Notes: generated by a model from the letters alone, not told the origin. A stretch of DNA of 64,000 bases from Companilactobacillus baiquanensis (GCF_003946605.1 NZ_RHOQ01000001.1:682001-746000), one strand, 5' to 3'; shown: positions 38,101-45,858, counted from the first letter of the stretch. Translations and numbers: made by a program.

Positions 38101-38161
38101 CTATAACAACAACAACCCATAAAATTAATGCCGCTGTATATTTTTTAGTAATCCATTTCAT
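35138..38161 (-). CDS. MMPL-family (RND-like) exporter
   Basis: 1007 residues, two RND-type halves. Seen: an N-terminal membrane segment, a first porter loop (residues about 30-175), six membrane segments with VVLFGIGTDYNILLYNYFKGAL (essential Asp), a second loop that from about 470 to 720 is an extended coiled-coil ladder of xxLxxGxxxLxxG repeats (GTSQLQSGAQQLSSGINQ), and six more segments with MALGVDYSIFLMVRFKDE. Relatives (YdgH/YdfJ type) export lipids, siderophores or drugs. Divergent from the TetR gene at 38458, its likely repressor. Confidence 0.92.
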   Translation of the reverse strand: MKWITKKYTAALILWVVVVIAAIFAMPNVSQLVRDNGTITLPSYTESQKAQRIEKKANGNKSVITYTAVFNNTDNTKLSKSQSEDITDKLNQLQNTSYLKVKKVMGPSDNAQTKKQLIAKDKTTQLAQITVKSNGEISKQVDELQSQLKVSGIKTYVTGSDALNDDFTTVTEKGIQKTEVIAVIFIFIVLILVFRSPIVPLISLLNVGISFVTSLSIVMNLAEKANFPISNFTQVFLVVVLFGIGTDYNILLYNYFKGALSRGMSAVEAAHDAQRHGGRTILYSGLSVLIGFTVLALAKFEFYQSAVAVAIGVLVLLAVLLTLNMFFMETLGARMFWPSKITKGSGKSRIWYGLSRSALAYPVVIIAVIAVIGIPFLINSNSQLNFNNADEVPDTYQAKRGYEVIQDHFSKGMSAPATVYIQSDSKLNTQAKLAAIDDLTQYLKQEPGVKTVASATQPGGSKIKSMYLKDQLATITNGLNTSTKGIEQIKAGLTSASTQLEASDISGSTAQVQALADGTSQLQSGAQQLSSGINQYTSGVSSVNSGLQSANSSMPALTSGVSTLTSSSQQLTSGLSQLQTQVSSLSSQASQIMAMLASSGQNTSAMASEMGALQSAISQLSAGSAAISGGMNQLQGQVPALTSGMSTLANGTSTLAASSSTLTSGGQSVASGAATVNSGVQQMNTQLQAMAAQVTELEDGLTSATDGLDTLAQGNASMKSYLDELQKSYIGNDFYLPKASIKSSVFKPSLDAYMDKDRKIAELTLVFKGDPNSEKVSKQLKTIQSDMKSHLKHSALKDTTVAVGGQTSENNDLRKLANGDFGRTAIIMTIGIGIALIVVTESILQPMTIIGTLLLTYEASMGITRFVSRVALGDSMLSWNTPFFTFIMLMALGVDYSIFLMVRFKDEKEPDLKVRMLNAATAIGSVVISAAIILSGTFAALIPSGVTTLIQVALGVIIGLIILVIILPLTLSSLISMITWHENRIHRVAQPKKGISNRKKKKPETTE

Positions 38162-38457
38162 TCCTATACTCCCAATCCCGTAATCAATTCAAGTGTAAAA
38201 TAATTGACAGTTGTCAAACACAAAGATAATAATAAAATTATTTTAGGATATAGGCAAGAGACAATCCCTAATTTACTGTTAAAATTTAGACAAATTTAAT
38301 AATAATGCAAAACATTTAAAACGTATTTCCTGAATAAGATGAAAAATGGAAAAATCAATGAAAAAATAAATCGTTTACATTTTTGCACTTGTAAAAAAAT
38401 GAACATATGTTAAAGTCGAAATATTGAAATGCATTTAATATTAGGGTGAGATAACGT
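38162..38457. promoter_or_regulatory. MMPL/TetR divergent promoter region
   Basis: AT-rich, no coding sequence. The palindrome TTGACA-GT-TGTCAA at 38204-38217 lies about 45 nt before the MMPL start; on the minus strand its TTGACA can serve as the -35 box, so a bound TetR dimer would block transcription. Confidence 0.55.
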
Positions 38458-39036
38458 ATGAAAATTGATGTGACTAAGCACCTGACACTAGGCGCAAAGC
38501 GAACACTAAAAGCCTTTCGAATGGCACTTTTTGAAGCCTTGGGCGAAAAAGAATTTGATAAGATAACTGTAAATGACATTTGTAAAAAGAGTGAATATCC
38601 TCGTGCCACTTTCTATAATTATTTTGACGACAAGTATGATTTACTTCAATATTTTTGGTCCTACATTGGAAAAGATATTCTATCTAAAATTTCCGATGAT
38701 TCTGATGATGAAGAAGGAATCATTAGTATTTTTAATCTCTTATTAGATTTTTTTGACCGTCATCAAGATCTAGTAAAAAATATAACTAAAAACAATGGTG
38801 TCGATTCTAATCTCTGGCGCAGCATGTCTGGGTATTTACGACAAGAAGCCAATAAATTAGTTTATGATTACTGCTCAACCAATAACCAAATTGAAGTCCC
38901 CGCTAAATTATTAGCACGTTTTTACAGCGATTTGATTATTGCCGTTCTTGAATGGTGTCTATTCGAGCAACCTAACATTGACTCAAAAACTGCTGATAAA
39001 TATTTAACATCCTTATTGAATGGTGGTTTTAAGTAA
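38458..39036 (+). CDS. TetR-family regulator of the MMPL exporter
   Basis: 192 residues. N-terminal HTH (AFRMALFEALGEKEFDKITV, then CKKSEYPRATFYNYFDDKYDLL) and an all-helical C-terminal ligand domain (TetR_C_7-like). ATG after GGTGAGATAAC. Placed back-to-back with the MMPL gene, which is the standard arrangement of an efflux pump and its repressor. Confidence 0.92.
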   Translation: MKIDVTKHLTLGAKRTLKAFRMALFEALGEKEFDKITVNDICKKSEYPRATFYNYFDDKYDLLQYFWSYIGKDILSKISDDSDDEEGIISIFNLLLDFFDRHQDLVKNITKNNGVDSNLWRSMSGYLRQEANKLVYDYCSTNNQIEVPAKLLARFYSDLIIAVLEWCLFEQPNIDSKTADKYLTSLLNGGFK

Positions 39037-39118
39037 ATTGACGAACATCAATTTCTGTAATAAAATTGACTTGGTTTTCAATACTATAATTAGTGTAAAT
39101 TCATGGGGGGAATTAATT

Positions 39119-39475
39119 ATGACAGAAGTAAAAACAAGCTCAGACGCAAAAATTGCAATTGAGGATCTCAATAAGGGATTATTAAAATATGACAATCAGT
39201 CATCAGAATTATTAGATATTATTGATGTCTTAAACCAAGTAGAAAAGAAAGTTGATAGCGACAAGAATCCCGAATCTTTAATCATTAAAATGATTAACTA
39301 TATACGTAGTATGGCTATGAAGGGAAAAATCCATTTTCTAAAGCCAGAAGAATCAATCATAATAGACCTTGGTACCTTTGGTCAAAAAGCTGGTTTAAAT
39401 GGTCAATATATGGCTGATTTTTCTGATAAGTCACAATTTTACAGTTTTAACGAAGAAATTCCACGTCATAATTAA
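39119..39475 (+). CDS. Enterocin A-type bacteriocin immunity protein (orphan)
   Basis: 118 residues from the ATG at 39119 (GGGGGG ribosome site 8 nt upstream). Class IIa (pediocin-like) immunity proteins are four-helix cytoplasmic proteins that block the bacteriocin-bound mannose PTS. The C-terminal half matches the enterocin A immunity pattern: LIIKMINYIRSMAMKGKI, then GTFGQKAGLNGQYMADFSDK, where the family has LINRLVNYL, IGRTAGINGLYRADYGDKSQF. A TATAAT lies at about 39086-39091. No bacteriocin structural gene or transporter is nearby, so it protects against foreign bacteriocins. Confidence 0.85.
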   Translation: MTEVKTSSDAKIAIEDLNKGLLKYDNQSSELLDIIDVLNQVEKKVDSDKNPESLIIKMINYIRSMAMKGKIHFLKPEESIIIDLGTFGQKAGLNGQYMADFSDKSQFYSFNEEIPRHN

Positions 39476-39481
39476 ATAGAA

Positions 39482-39517
39482 AAAAATGAGGATGTGACGA
39501 AAGTCACATCCTCTTGT
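39482..39517 (+). terminator. Terminator of the immunity gene
   Basis: GAGGATGTGAC-GAAA-GTCACATCCTC hairpin followed by a T-rich tail. Confidence 0.88.
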
Positions 39518-39541
39518 TGTATTACTATTGAACCGCGCTCC

Positions 39542-39638
39542 ATAAGGCAGAGACCTCCGCTTATCTACGAATATCTAAAAATTGAAAGTACACAATTATC
39601 CGATGTTCTATGATATGCTCAGTCTCTAACCGCCTTAT
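39542..39638. other. Interrupted long inverted repeat of unknown role
   Basis: ATAAGGC-AGAGAC (39542-39554) pairs with GTCTCT-AACC-GCCTTAT (39622-39638): a 13-bp stem with a 4-nt bulge closing a loop of about 67 nt. It begins 2 nt after the stop of the second pspC gene. No T-run follows on either strand, so it is not a standard terminator. No ORF or known RNA is recognised. Confidence 0.4.
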
Positions 39639-39639
39639 T

Positions 39640-39828
39640 TCACGCTGGCTTATCCATCAATAGCCATAATAATAGGTAAACTATTAATCCAGGGAAAACT
39701 GGGGTGATTGTTAAAACAACGTAAAGCACACGACCGACGGCTGGATCCCAATCGTAATGTTCACATATGCCGGCAATGACTCCACCAAAGATTTGATTTG
39801 TTTTTGAACGTTTAATTGGTATATGCAT
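39640..39828 (-). CDS. PspC-domain protein, copy 2
   Basis: 62 residues, essentially one PspC domain: IPIKRSKTNQIFGGVIAGIC, then EHYDWDP and a hydrophobic segment ending LLLWLLMDKP. PspC proteins sit in the membrane and take part in envelope-stress responses. Close tandem paralogue of the upstream copy (identical first seven residues), 9 nt apart. Last gene of the DUF4097-like/pspC/pspC unit. Confidence 0.9.
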   Translation of the reverse strand: MHIPIKRSKTNQIFGGVIAGICEHYDWDPAVGRVLYVVLTITPVFPGLIVYLLLWLLMDKPA

Positions 39829-39837
39829 AAGTCTCTC

Positions 39838-40023
39838 CTATTCTGGACTTTCCATTAACATCCATAGAACTAAATAAGCAATAATACCAGGAAGTGGTGT
39901 TAGGGCAATTATTACCCAAAGTACACGTGCAATTGCAGCATTCCATCCGTAATGTTCAGCAATACCGCCAACGACACCCGCAATAATCTTATTATTTTTT
40001 GATCTCTTAATTGGAATATGCAT
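39838..40023 (-). CDS. PspC-domain protein, copy 1
   Basis: 61 residues: IPIKRSKNNKIIAGVVGGIA, EHYGWNAAIARVLWVI, and a C-terminal hydrophobic segment LVLWMLMESPE. Tandem duplicate of the next gene. ATG follows AAAGGGGGAATTACTT. Together with the DUF4097-like protein it looks like a small envelope-stress unit of the Lia/Psp kind, though no kinase or LiaF is adjacent. Confidence 0.9.
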   Translation of the reverse strand: MHIPIKRSKNNKIIAGVVGGIAEHYGWNAAIARVLWVIIALTPLPGIIAYLVLWMLMESPE

Positions 40024-40116
40024 AAGTAATTCCCCCTTTTCTTTATTAATAATATAATTGATTTAACAATTTAAGTACATTTATGACACTTACAATCACC
40101 TTACAATTTTGTCACA

Positions 40117-40803
40117 TTATCTAGTTTTAATCATAACTTGTCCTGAACCACTATTTATTCTTAATTGATTACTTTCATGATCATCATAAGTCTCGTTAGA
40201 GCTTATTTTTTTTGTCCCATTTAAGGTAAAACCACCATTTTTAATACTAACTTTTAAGCCTTTTACGTTTATATCATTCAACGAAGTTTTACCATTCTTC
40301 TTATCGATCGAACCAAGTTCATCTATTTTTAAACCATTCGCTAAAGTGGTTCCATTTTGATGTTCTATATTTAATTGACTTACTTCTAAATTATTCAAAT
40401 TGATCGTCCCATTTAACTGTCTTATGGTAATATCCTTGACCTTTTTGGGAACTACAATTTTTATTTCAGATGATTTCCCAATTTCAAAATTATGTCGATC
40501 AGCATTCTTTTCAAAAATTCTTGTATCATTGTTAGTCTCGTCTATCTTATATTGATCCTTTGAAACATTTTTTAAGATCACCTTTGAAACATCCCCACTA
40601 ACAATCTTTAATTTGGTACTTCGAACGGTTATGGAAAGGTTATCCACATTATTCAAATTTATTTGACGGTTACCTAATTTACTAACTGAAAAATTATTAA
40701 CGTTGATCCTTCTATCGGTTTGTTCTGCCCAAGTAAACAAGCCAACGAATACAACTGCCAATAAAAAAATAATTAATAATCCCTTTATCATCATTGATTT
40801 CAT
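40117..40803 (-). CDS. Membrane-anchored DUF4097-like beta-helix protein
   Basis: 228 residues. One N-terminal membrane anchor (residues about 5-25), then an exterior repeat domain with short beta-strands of the pattern LNNLEV / LDELGSIDKKNGKTSLNDI / GLKVSIKNGGFTLNG, characteristic of DUF4097/DUF4098 adhesin-like domains. First gene of the unit with two PspC genes. GGAGG lies before the ATG, and the promoter is inside a perfect palindrome, so expression is tightly controlled. Function unknown; similar proteins occur beside LiaF/PspC in Firmicutes. Confidence 0.75.
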   Translation of the reverse strand: MKSMMIKGLLIIFLLAVVFVGLFTWAEQTDRRINVNNFSVSKLGNRQINLNNVDNLSITVRSTKLKIVSGDVSKVILKNVSKDQYKIDETNNDTRIFEKNADRHNFEIGKSSEIKIVVPKKVKDITIRQLNGTINLNNLEVSQLNIEHQNGTTLANGLKIDELGSIDKKNGKTSLNDINVKGLKVSIKNGGFTLNGTKKISSNETYDDHESNQLRINSGSGQVMIKTR

Positions 40804-40818
40804 TTTTTCCTCCGTAGC

Positions 40819-40858
40819 TTACTGAATGAATTATAAATATGTTCATTCAGTAAGTCAA
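40819..40858 (-). promoter_or_regulatory. Sigma-A promoter embedded in a perfect 12-bp inverted repeat
   Basis: Minus strand: TTGACT (40858-40853), 17-nt spacer, TATAAT (40835-40830). The inverted repeat TTACTGAATGAA (40819-40830) and TTCATTCAGTAA (40842-40853) starts beside the -35, runs through the spacer and overlaps the -10. The size and form are typical of a TetR-type operator. No TetR gene is in this operon; the nearest one is at 38458. Confidence 0.8.
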
Positions 40859-40860
40859 TA

Positions 40861-40905
40861 AAAAAAATCCAAGTAGATAATTTAACTTCTACTTGGAATT
40901 TTTGA
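40861..40905 (-). terminator. Terminator of the methionine ABC operon
   Basis: On the minus strand AATTCCAAGTAGA pairs with TCTACTTGGATTT and is followed by T7. Confidence 0.88.
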
Positions 40906-40914
40906 GATTATTAT

Positions 40915-41604
40915 TTAATGTTCCAGTTTACGAACTAGTAAATCACCAATTCCCTGAATAATAAAGACTAGTATCAGGATGAATACCATGGAAATAATAG
41001 TTACATCATTTTCAAATCTTTGATAACCGACCGCAATTGCCATGTTACCAAGACCACCACCACCAACGGCTCCAGCCATAGCAGTTAATCCGATCAAACT
41101 AATTATTGTAAAAGTACCTGAACGGATCAATTCAGGAAGACCTTCTTTTAAGTAAACTCTAAAAATAATTTTTAAAGGTGATAATCCCATTGCTTCTGCT
41201 GCTTCAATGACACCATGATCAACTTCAACCAGTGCTAATTGAACTTGTCTAGCAAAGAACGGTGCAGTACCAATAATCAATGGTACTAATGCACCCTTTG
41301 GTCCAATTGTTTGACCAACGACTAACTTTGTAAAAGGTCCAATAACAGCAAGTAAAATAACAAACGGGATCGAACGGAATAGATTGACTAATTTATCTAG
41401 GATATTATAAAAGTTTTTGTGTGGTGTAATACCATCATCTGTTGTCACTACCAATAAGATTCCTAGAATGATACCGAAAATCCCAGCAAATACAGCACTG
41501 ACAAAAGTCATATATAAAGTTTGCCAGATAGCGACTACAAAGCCATTATCGCCTTCCCAGTTTGCTACAACGTTAGGAAGATATGTATTAATGAAGTTTG
41601 TCAA
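40915..41604 (-). CDS. metI: Methionine ABC transporter permease MetI
   Basis: 229 residues from the TTG at 41604, chosen for AGGAGG 7 nt upstream and the 1-nt gap to the metN stop; the longer frame lies inside metN. Five membrane segments. Seen: the ABC permease EAA-type loop EAAEAMGLSPLKIIFRVYLKEGLP and LTAMAGAVGGGGLGNMAI near the C-terminus, typical of MetI. Pairs with MetN. Confidence 0.94.
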   Translation of the reverse strand: MTNFINTYLPNVVANWEGDNGFVVAIWQTLYMTFVSAVFAGIFGIILGILLVVTTDDGITPHKNFYNILDKLVNLFRSIPFVILLAVIGPFTKLVVGQTIGPKGALVPLIIGTAPFFARQVQLALVEVDHGVIEAAEAMGLSPLKIIFRVYLKEGLPELIRSGTFTIISLIGLTAMAGAVGGGGLGNMAIAVGYQRFENDVTIISMVFILILVFIIQGIGDLLVRKLEH

Positions 41605-41605
41605 A

Positions 41606-42667
41606 TTAATCCTCCTCACTTTCTGCAATATTGATCTCTTTAACATTAACGTTTAATTCATTTAAATATTTAATTGCTTCACTAACTTTTTCATCATCAC
41701 CTGTTAAAGCTAGTAACATAATACCTACCGTAGTTCCTTGTAATCTCTCAATATTACTGAAAAGTATGTTAGCTTCTACATTAAACTTCTTATACAAACC
41801 AACTACTAATGGTTCATTAGTTACATTACCAATGTAATTCAATTCAACTAGACGACCAGAAATAGCTCCTGCAATACCGCTCTTCTTGATTTCTTCTAAA
41901 ACAGAACTGATTTGTGTCGATGTATTAACAAAGTCTTTAGTTAATTTCTTCTTAGGGCTACCAAAAATAGTTAATAAGTTTCCTTCTTCTATTAATGCCC
42001 CATCTTCCATAACTGCTACTCGATTACAGATCTGTTTGATCGCGTCCATTTCATGGGTAATAATAACGATCGTAATTCCTAATTCTTTATTCAAACGTCC
42101 TAATAAAGTTAAAATTTCAGTTGTTGTTTTAGGATCCAACGCACTAGTAGCCTCATCTGAAATCAAAATCTCTGGATCACTGGCTAAGGCACGGGCAATA
42201 GCAACACGCTGCTTTTGTCCACCAGATAGTTGCGAAGGATAGTTATTGGCACGATCGTCCAAGCCAACTAGATTTAATAGATTATTAACCTTTTCTTTAC
42301 GTTCTTGTTTTGACAATTTTGAATCACGTAAAGGAAAATCTACATTTCCAAATACTGTCAGTGAACGCATCAAATTAAAATGCTGAAAAATCATACCAAT
42401 ATTTTTTCGTTCTTTTCGTAGATCTTTAACGCTTAATTTAGTCAAACTCTTGTCATTAACAATAACTTCACCTGATGTAGGTTTTTGCAATAAATTAATG
42501 ACACGTACCAACGTACTCTTTCCTGCGCCGGAATAACCAATAACACCGAAGATATCACCCTTATTTACATTAATGGATACATCCTTAACAGCTTCGATAG
42601 TTTTTCCTTCATTATGGAAAGTAACATCAATATTCTTAAGCTGTATTATTCCGCCTTTTTCTACCAT
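41606..42667 (-). CDS. metN: Methionine ABC transporter ATP-binding protein MetN
   Basis: 353 residues. ATPase domain with Walker A GYSGAGKST, Q loop, signature LSGGQKQRVAIARAL and Walker B ILISDEATSALDP. A C-terminal NIL/ACT-like domain (residues about 265-350) is the methionine-sensing domain specific to MetN. Start ATG after GAGGAGTAATTGA. Third gene of the T-box-controlled operon. Confidence 0.96.
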   Translation of the reverse strand: MVEKGGIIQLKNIDVTFHNEGKTIEAVKDVSINVNKGDIFGVIGYSGAGKSTLVRVINLLQKPTSGEVIVNDKSLTKLSVKDLRKERKNIGMIFQHFNLMRSLTVFGNVDFPLRDSKLSKQERKEKVNNLLNLVGLDDRANNYPSQLSGGQKQRVAIARALASDPEILISDEATSALDPKTTTEILTLLGRLNKELGITIVIITHEMDAIKQICNRVAVMEDGALIEEGNLLTIFGSPKKKLTKDFVNTSTQISSVLEEIKKSGIAGAISGRLVELNYIGNVTNEPLVVGLYKKFNVEANILFSNIERLQGTTVGIMLLALTGDDEKVSEAIKYLNELNVNVKEINIAESEED

Positions 42668-42701
42668 TCAATTACTCCTCACTTAAATTCTAATAATTAT
42701 G

Positions 42702-43532
42702 TTAGAACTTGTAGTCCCATGCTGCATACGTTGAACCATTATAAACTTCTTTGATCTTCTTGGCAGTAGCTTCTGTTTGGTAAGCCTTTACAACTTTCTT
42801 GTATGTCTTGTTATCTTTGTTCTTCTTTGTTGTAGCAACAATATTTACATATGGTTTTGATTCTTTAGTTATCTTTTCTTTATAAATAGCTGTACTTGGT
42901 TTTAATTTTGCATCTTGAGCAACATCGTTATTAACAACAGCAATAGCTACATCAGTAAGTGAATGAGCTGTTTGAGCAGCATCTAGTGGTGTAATATCCA
43001 AATTCTTAGGATTATCAGTTATATCCTTTGTAGTCAAAAGTGATGACTTATCCTTTAATTTAATAAGTCCAGCTTGTTTCAAGACTCTTAAACCACGATC
43101 TTCATTTGTTGAATCACTAGGAATGGCGACTTTAGCACCATCCTTTAATTCGCTGATACTCTTTAATGACTTAGAATAAACTCTTAAAGGTGCGATATAT
43201 GTATCACCGATAGAAACAATGTCACCTTTATTGGCTTTATTCCAATCATTCATGAAGTGATAGTTTTGGAAAGCATTAATATCTAATTCTCCTGATTCCA
43301 AAGCTTTGTTTGGTGTGTTGTAATCATTAAATTCAACAATTTTAAGGGTAATTCCTTGTTTCTTTAATTTACTGACGATTGGCTTCCAGACACGGTCATC
43401 TGATCCGTAAATACCAATTTTAACTGTTTTATTTTCGGAGTCTTTTTGTTGACCACAACCTACTAGTGCAAAAATTGAGAAAAATGAAATAGCTAGTAAT
43501 AAAACCTTAGTTAGTTTATTTAATTTCTTCAT
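42702..43532 (-). CDS. metQ: Methionine-binding lipoprotein MetQ, second copy
   Basis: 276 residues. Lipoprotein signal ending FALVGCGQQ (lipobox), then an NlpA/MetQ-type binding domain: VKIGIYGSDDRVWKPIVSKL, EFNDYNTPNKALESGELDIN, NAFQNYHFMNDWN. Close relative of the copy just upstream, so a tandem duplication. ATG follows TAGGGGGAA. The two may differ in substrate (for example L- against D-methionine or Met peptides); inference. Confidence 0.93.
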   Translation of the reverse strand: MKKLNKLTKVLLLAISFFSIFALVGCGQQKDSENKTVKIGIYGSDDRVWKPIVSKLKKQGITLKIVEFNDYNTPNKALESGELDINAFQNYHFMNDWNKANKGDIVSIGDTYIAPLRVYSKSLKSISELKDGAKVAIPSDSTNEDRGLRVLKQAGLIKLKDKSSLLTTKDITDNPKNLDITPLDAAQTAHSLTDVAIAVVNNDVAQDAKLKPSTAIYKEKITKESKPYVNIVATTKKNKDNKTYKKVVKAYQTEATAKKIKEVYNGSTYAAWDYKF

Positions 43533-43544
43533 AATTAATTCCCC

Positions 43545-44366
43545 CTATTTAAGATCGTTGTTCCAAGCTGGAATTGCACTTCCTCCATAAACCTTCTTGA
43601 TTTCTTTAGCAACGGCTTTAGTTTGGAAAGCTTTAACAACTTTCTTATAATCTTTATTATCCTTATTCTTCTTATCTACAACTATGATATTGATCCATGG
43701 TTTGGATTTAGCATTAACTTTTTCTGTATAAATTGCCTTATTAGGATCTAATTTAGCATCACTAGCGACGTTACCGTTAACGATAGCAACATCTACATCA
43801 TCAAGTGAACGGGCTGTTTGAGCAGCATCTAACGGTGTAAATTTAAGATTCAATTTATTTGATTTGATGTTTTTTGTTGTTGGCATCTTTACACTGTCAT
43901 CAAGTTTAATAATTCCCGCTGACTCCAATAATTGTAAAGCACGGCCTCCATTAGAAGCATCGTTTGGAATGGCAACTTTAGCGCCACTCTTTAATTGATC
44001 TAAACTAGTAATTTTGTGTGAAAAGGCGGCCATTGGTTGAATAACGGTATCGCCGATCGGAACTAAATTAGTATGATGTGACTTGTTCCATGAATCTAGG
44101 AAATATCTATGTTGATAAGCATTCATATCAATTTCGCCTTGTGCCAGTGCTGTATTTGGTTGATTATAGTCACTGAACTCGACAATTTTGAGATCAATAC
44201 CTTCTTTTTTAACCTTTTTCTTAACAACTTTCCAAATCTCAGTATCAGAATTATTAATTCCTACTTTAACGGTTGTATCTTTCTTTTGATTTCCACAACC
44301 TGCCAGTACGAAAATAAATAATGCTGTAAAAACTAATAGAAATACTTTCTTAAACTTCATCTTCAT
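43545..44366 (-). CDS. metQ: Methionine-binding lipoprotein MetQ, first copy
   Basis: 273 residues from the ATG at 44366 (GGTGGGG 8 nt upstream). A longer frame would start within the T-box terminator and is not credible. Lipobox in FVLAGCGNQ. Binding domain: VKVGINNSDTEIWKVVKKKV, EFSDYNQPNTALAQGEIDMN, NAYQHRYFLDSW. First gene after the methionine T-box; 12 nt before the second copy. Confidence 0.93.
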   Translation of the reverse strand: MKMKFKKVFLLVFTALFIFVLAGCGNQKKDTTVKVGINNSDTEIWKVVKKKVKKEGIDLKIVEFSDYNQPNTALAQGEIDMNAYQHRYFLDSWNKSHHTNLVPIGDTVIQPMAAFSHKITSLDQLKSGAKVAIPNDASNGGRALQLLESAGIIKLDDSVKMPTTKNIKSNKLNLKFTPLDAAQTARSLDDVDVAIVNGNVASDAKLDPNKAIYTEKVNAKSKPWINIIVVDKKNKDNKDYKKVVKAFQTKAVAKEIKKVYGGSAIPAWNNDLK

Positions 44367-44417
44367 CTTCTTATCCCCACCCATATAAATTATTATTAAT
44401 AAATCATTAACGGAAAC

Positions 44418-44715
44418 AAAAAAAGTCGCTTCCAAAAACATCATTCGATATTTTTAGAAGCGACTTATCGCGGTACCATTCTAATTCAAAATAAGCTTAC
44501 ACTTATTTTCTTAACAACACACGGAAATAATCTATGTGCGTGTACTGTAAAGGGTACCAACCATTACATCTTTATCCAAATGGACTCAGTGTACCAATCA
44601 CAGGTCATTTTCATTTAAGTTGTCCGTCCTCTTCTCAACAGCCGAGGCTTTCTGTACAAACAACTATAAATTACTTCCCCTGATCTCTTTGTTTGAAGTT
44701 ATTGATTTATTAATC
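44418..44715 (-). promoter_or_regulatory. Methionine T-box leader of the metQ-metQ-metN-metI operon
   Basis: On the minus strand: loop-E GGGGAAGTAATTT, specifier side TGAAAATGACC, GATTGGTACA, T-box core GAATGGTACCGCG near 44469-44481, then the terminator AAGTCGCTTC...GAAGCGACTT plus T7 at 44467-44418. The AUG codon in the specifier position, together with the downstream methionine transporter, assigns methionine. Uncharged tRNA-Met allows read-through. Confidence 0.95.
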
Positions 44716-44928
44716 GTTGACAAGATAATACAATCTATGAATTAAAATGTCAACTGATTTATTAGAAATAGTTAACATTAAAATCATTAATTATATAAAA
44801 TATAATCATTTTAAACTCATTAATTTCCGTCATAACAACCTTTTAAGATCTTTTTTGAAAATTAGAAAAAGCAAATTTTTCCTTGTTATAAATTCTCTTT
44901 ATTAAAATAAAAATATTAAATTGAATAA
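44716..44928. other. AT-rich intergenic stretch
   Basis: About 210 nt of very AT-rich sequence between the LysM-protein terminator and the T-box. It should hold the minus-strand promoter of the met operon near 44720-44760; no strong consensus pair is evident. No coding sequence seen. Confidence 0.4.
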
Positions 44929-44957
44929 AAAAGAACCCCTTTTCGGAGTTCTCATTA
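44929..44957 (-). terminator. Terminator of the LysM/RlpA-like gene
   Basis: AGAACTCC-GAAAA-GGGGTTCT hairpin (one G-U pair) followed by T6 on the minus strand. Confidence 0.8.
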
Positions 44958-44967
44958 ATTCAATCTA

Positions 44968-45633
44968 TTAAACAATTTCAACTGTGGCTGATGTAACACC
45001 ATATGAAGGAATTGATGAACTTGGCATAGCAACGTCTAATTGTTGTGAGTTGCTGTTAGCAAATGTTCCTGTATCATTAACTGTTCTATACATTACAGTA
45101 CCGTCGGCTAAAGTGATCTTTAGTTGTGTTCCTTTAGGGAATACTGAAAGGTTGGCGGCAACACCACTGTAACCCATATTTGAATCTAATACAGCTGGAT
45201 CATAGAAACTGATCTTAAATGTTCCTTGTGAAGTACCTGTTGAAGCACTTGTACTTGTTTGTGTAGTATTTGATGCTGTTTGTGTATTTGTTGTATCAGT
45301 TGTTACTTGAGTATTTGCTGATTGTGTATTTGCTGTTGTTGTAGCAGATTGTGTAGTTGTATCTGTTGAAGCTGTATTCGATGTTGCTGATGGTAATGTG
45401 ATTGTTTCGCCTGGGAAGATCAAATCAAATCCACCGACTTCTTTATTATTAGCTTGTTCCAATGCAGAAACTGAAACACCATTTGCGGCTGCGATACTCT
45501 TAAATGTGTCACCTGATTCAACTTTTACATGTGTACTGTCGACTGTTGTTGCGGCGTCAACTGTGTTTGTTGTTGCTCCAATGGCTGTTAGTGCTACTGA
45601 ACTTAACAATGCGATAGATAATAATTTTTTCAT
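44968..45633 (-). CDS. Secreted LysM protein with RlpA/3D-like C-terminal domain
   Basis: 221 residues. Signal peptide (KKLLSIALLSSVALTAIGAT), one LysM domain (HVKVESGDTFKSIAAANGVS, LEQANNKEVGGFDLIFPGE) that binds peptidoglycan, a Thr/Ser/Gln linker of about 60 residues, then FKISFYDPAVLDSNMGYSG, FPKGTQLKIT, YRTVNDTGTF, QLDVAMPS. The C-terminal domain is a close paralogue of that at 21357-21998, here with a wall anchor. Likely peptidoglycan remodelling; catalysis unproven. Confidence 0.85.
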   Translation of the reverse strand: MKKLLSIALLSSVALTAIGATTNTVDAATTVDSTHVKVESGDTFKSIAAANGVSVSALEQANNKEVGGFDLIFPGETITLPSATSNTASTDTTTQSATTTANTQSANTQVTTDTTNTQTASNTTQTSTSASTGTSQGTFKISFYDPAVLDSNMGYSGVAANLSVFPKGTQLKITLADGTVMYRTVNDTGTFANSNSQQLDVAMPSSSIPSYGVTSATVEIV

Positions 45634-45858
45634 AAATTTATTTACATCCTTATATTTAATATTTATAATTCGTTGCTTATCAACTTAACGATGCTTATAC
45701 TAACAGGCTAATGTTACATAGCCACCAACACAGGGTTACAATTTCAACTATTTTTGTAACCTTAGTAATACTTCTGCAACAACAATCGCTGTAACACCTG
45801 CTATAAAGGCAATCCTAATTATTGTCTAGGCACAATATGCTGTGGTATATTTTTAAGT

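Noticed and set aside
45725..45800. Minus-strand hydrophobic peptide frame ending in LLRLQK
   Set aside because: Only non-standard start codons follow the upstream stop and there is no ribosome site.
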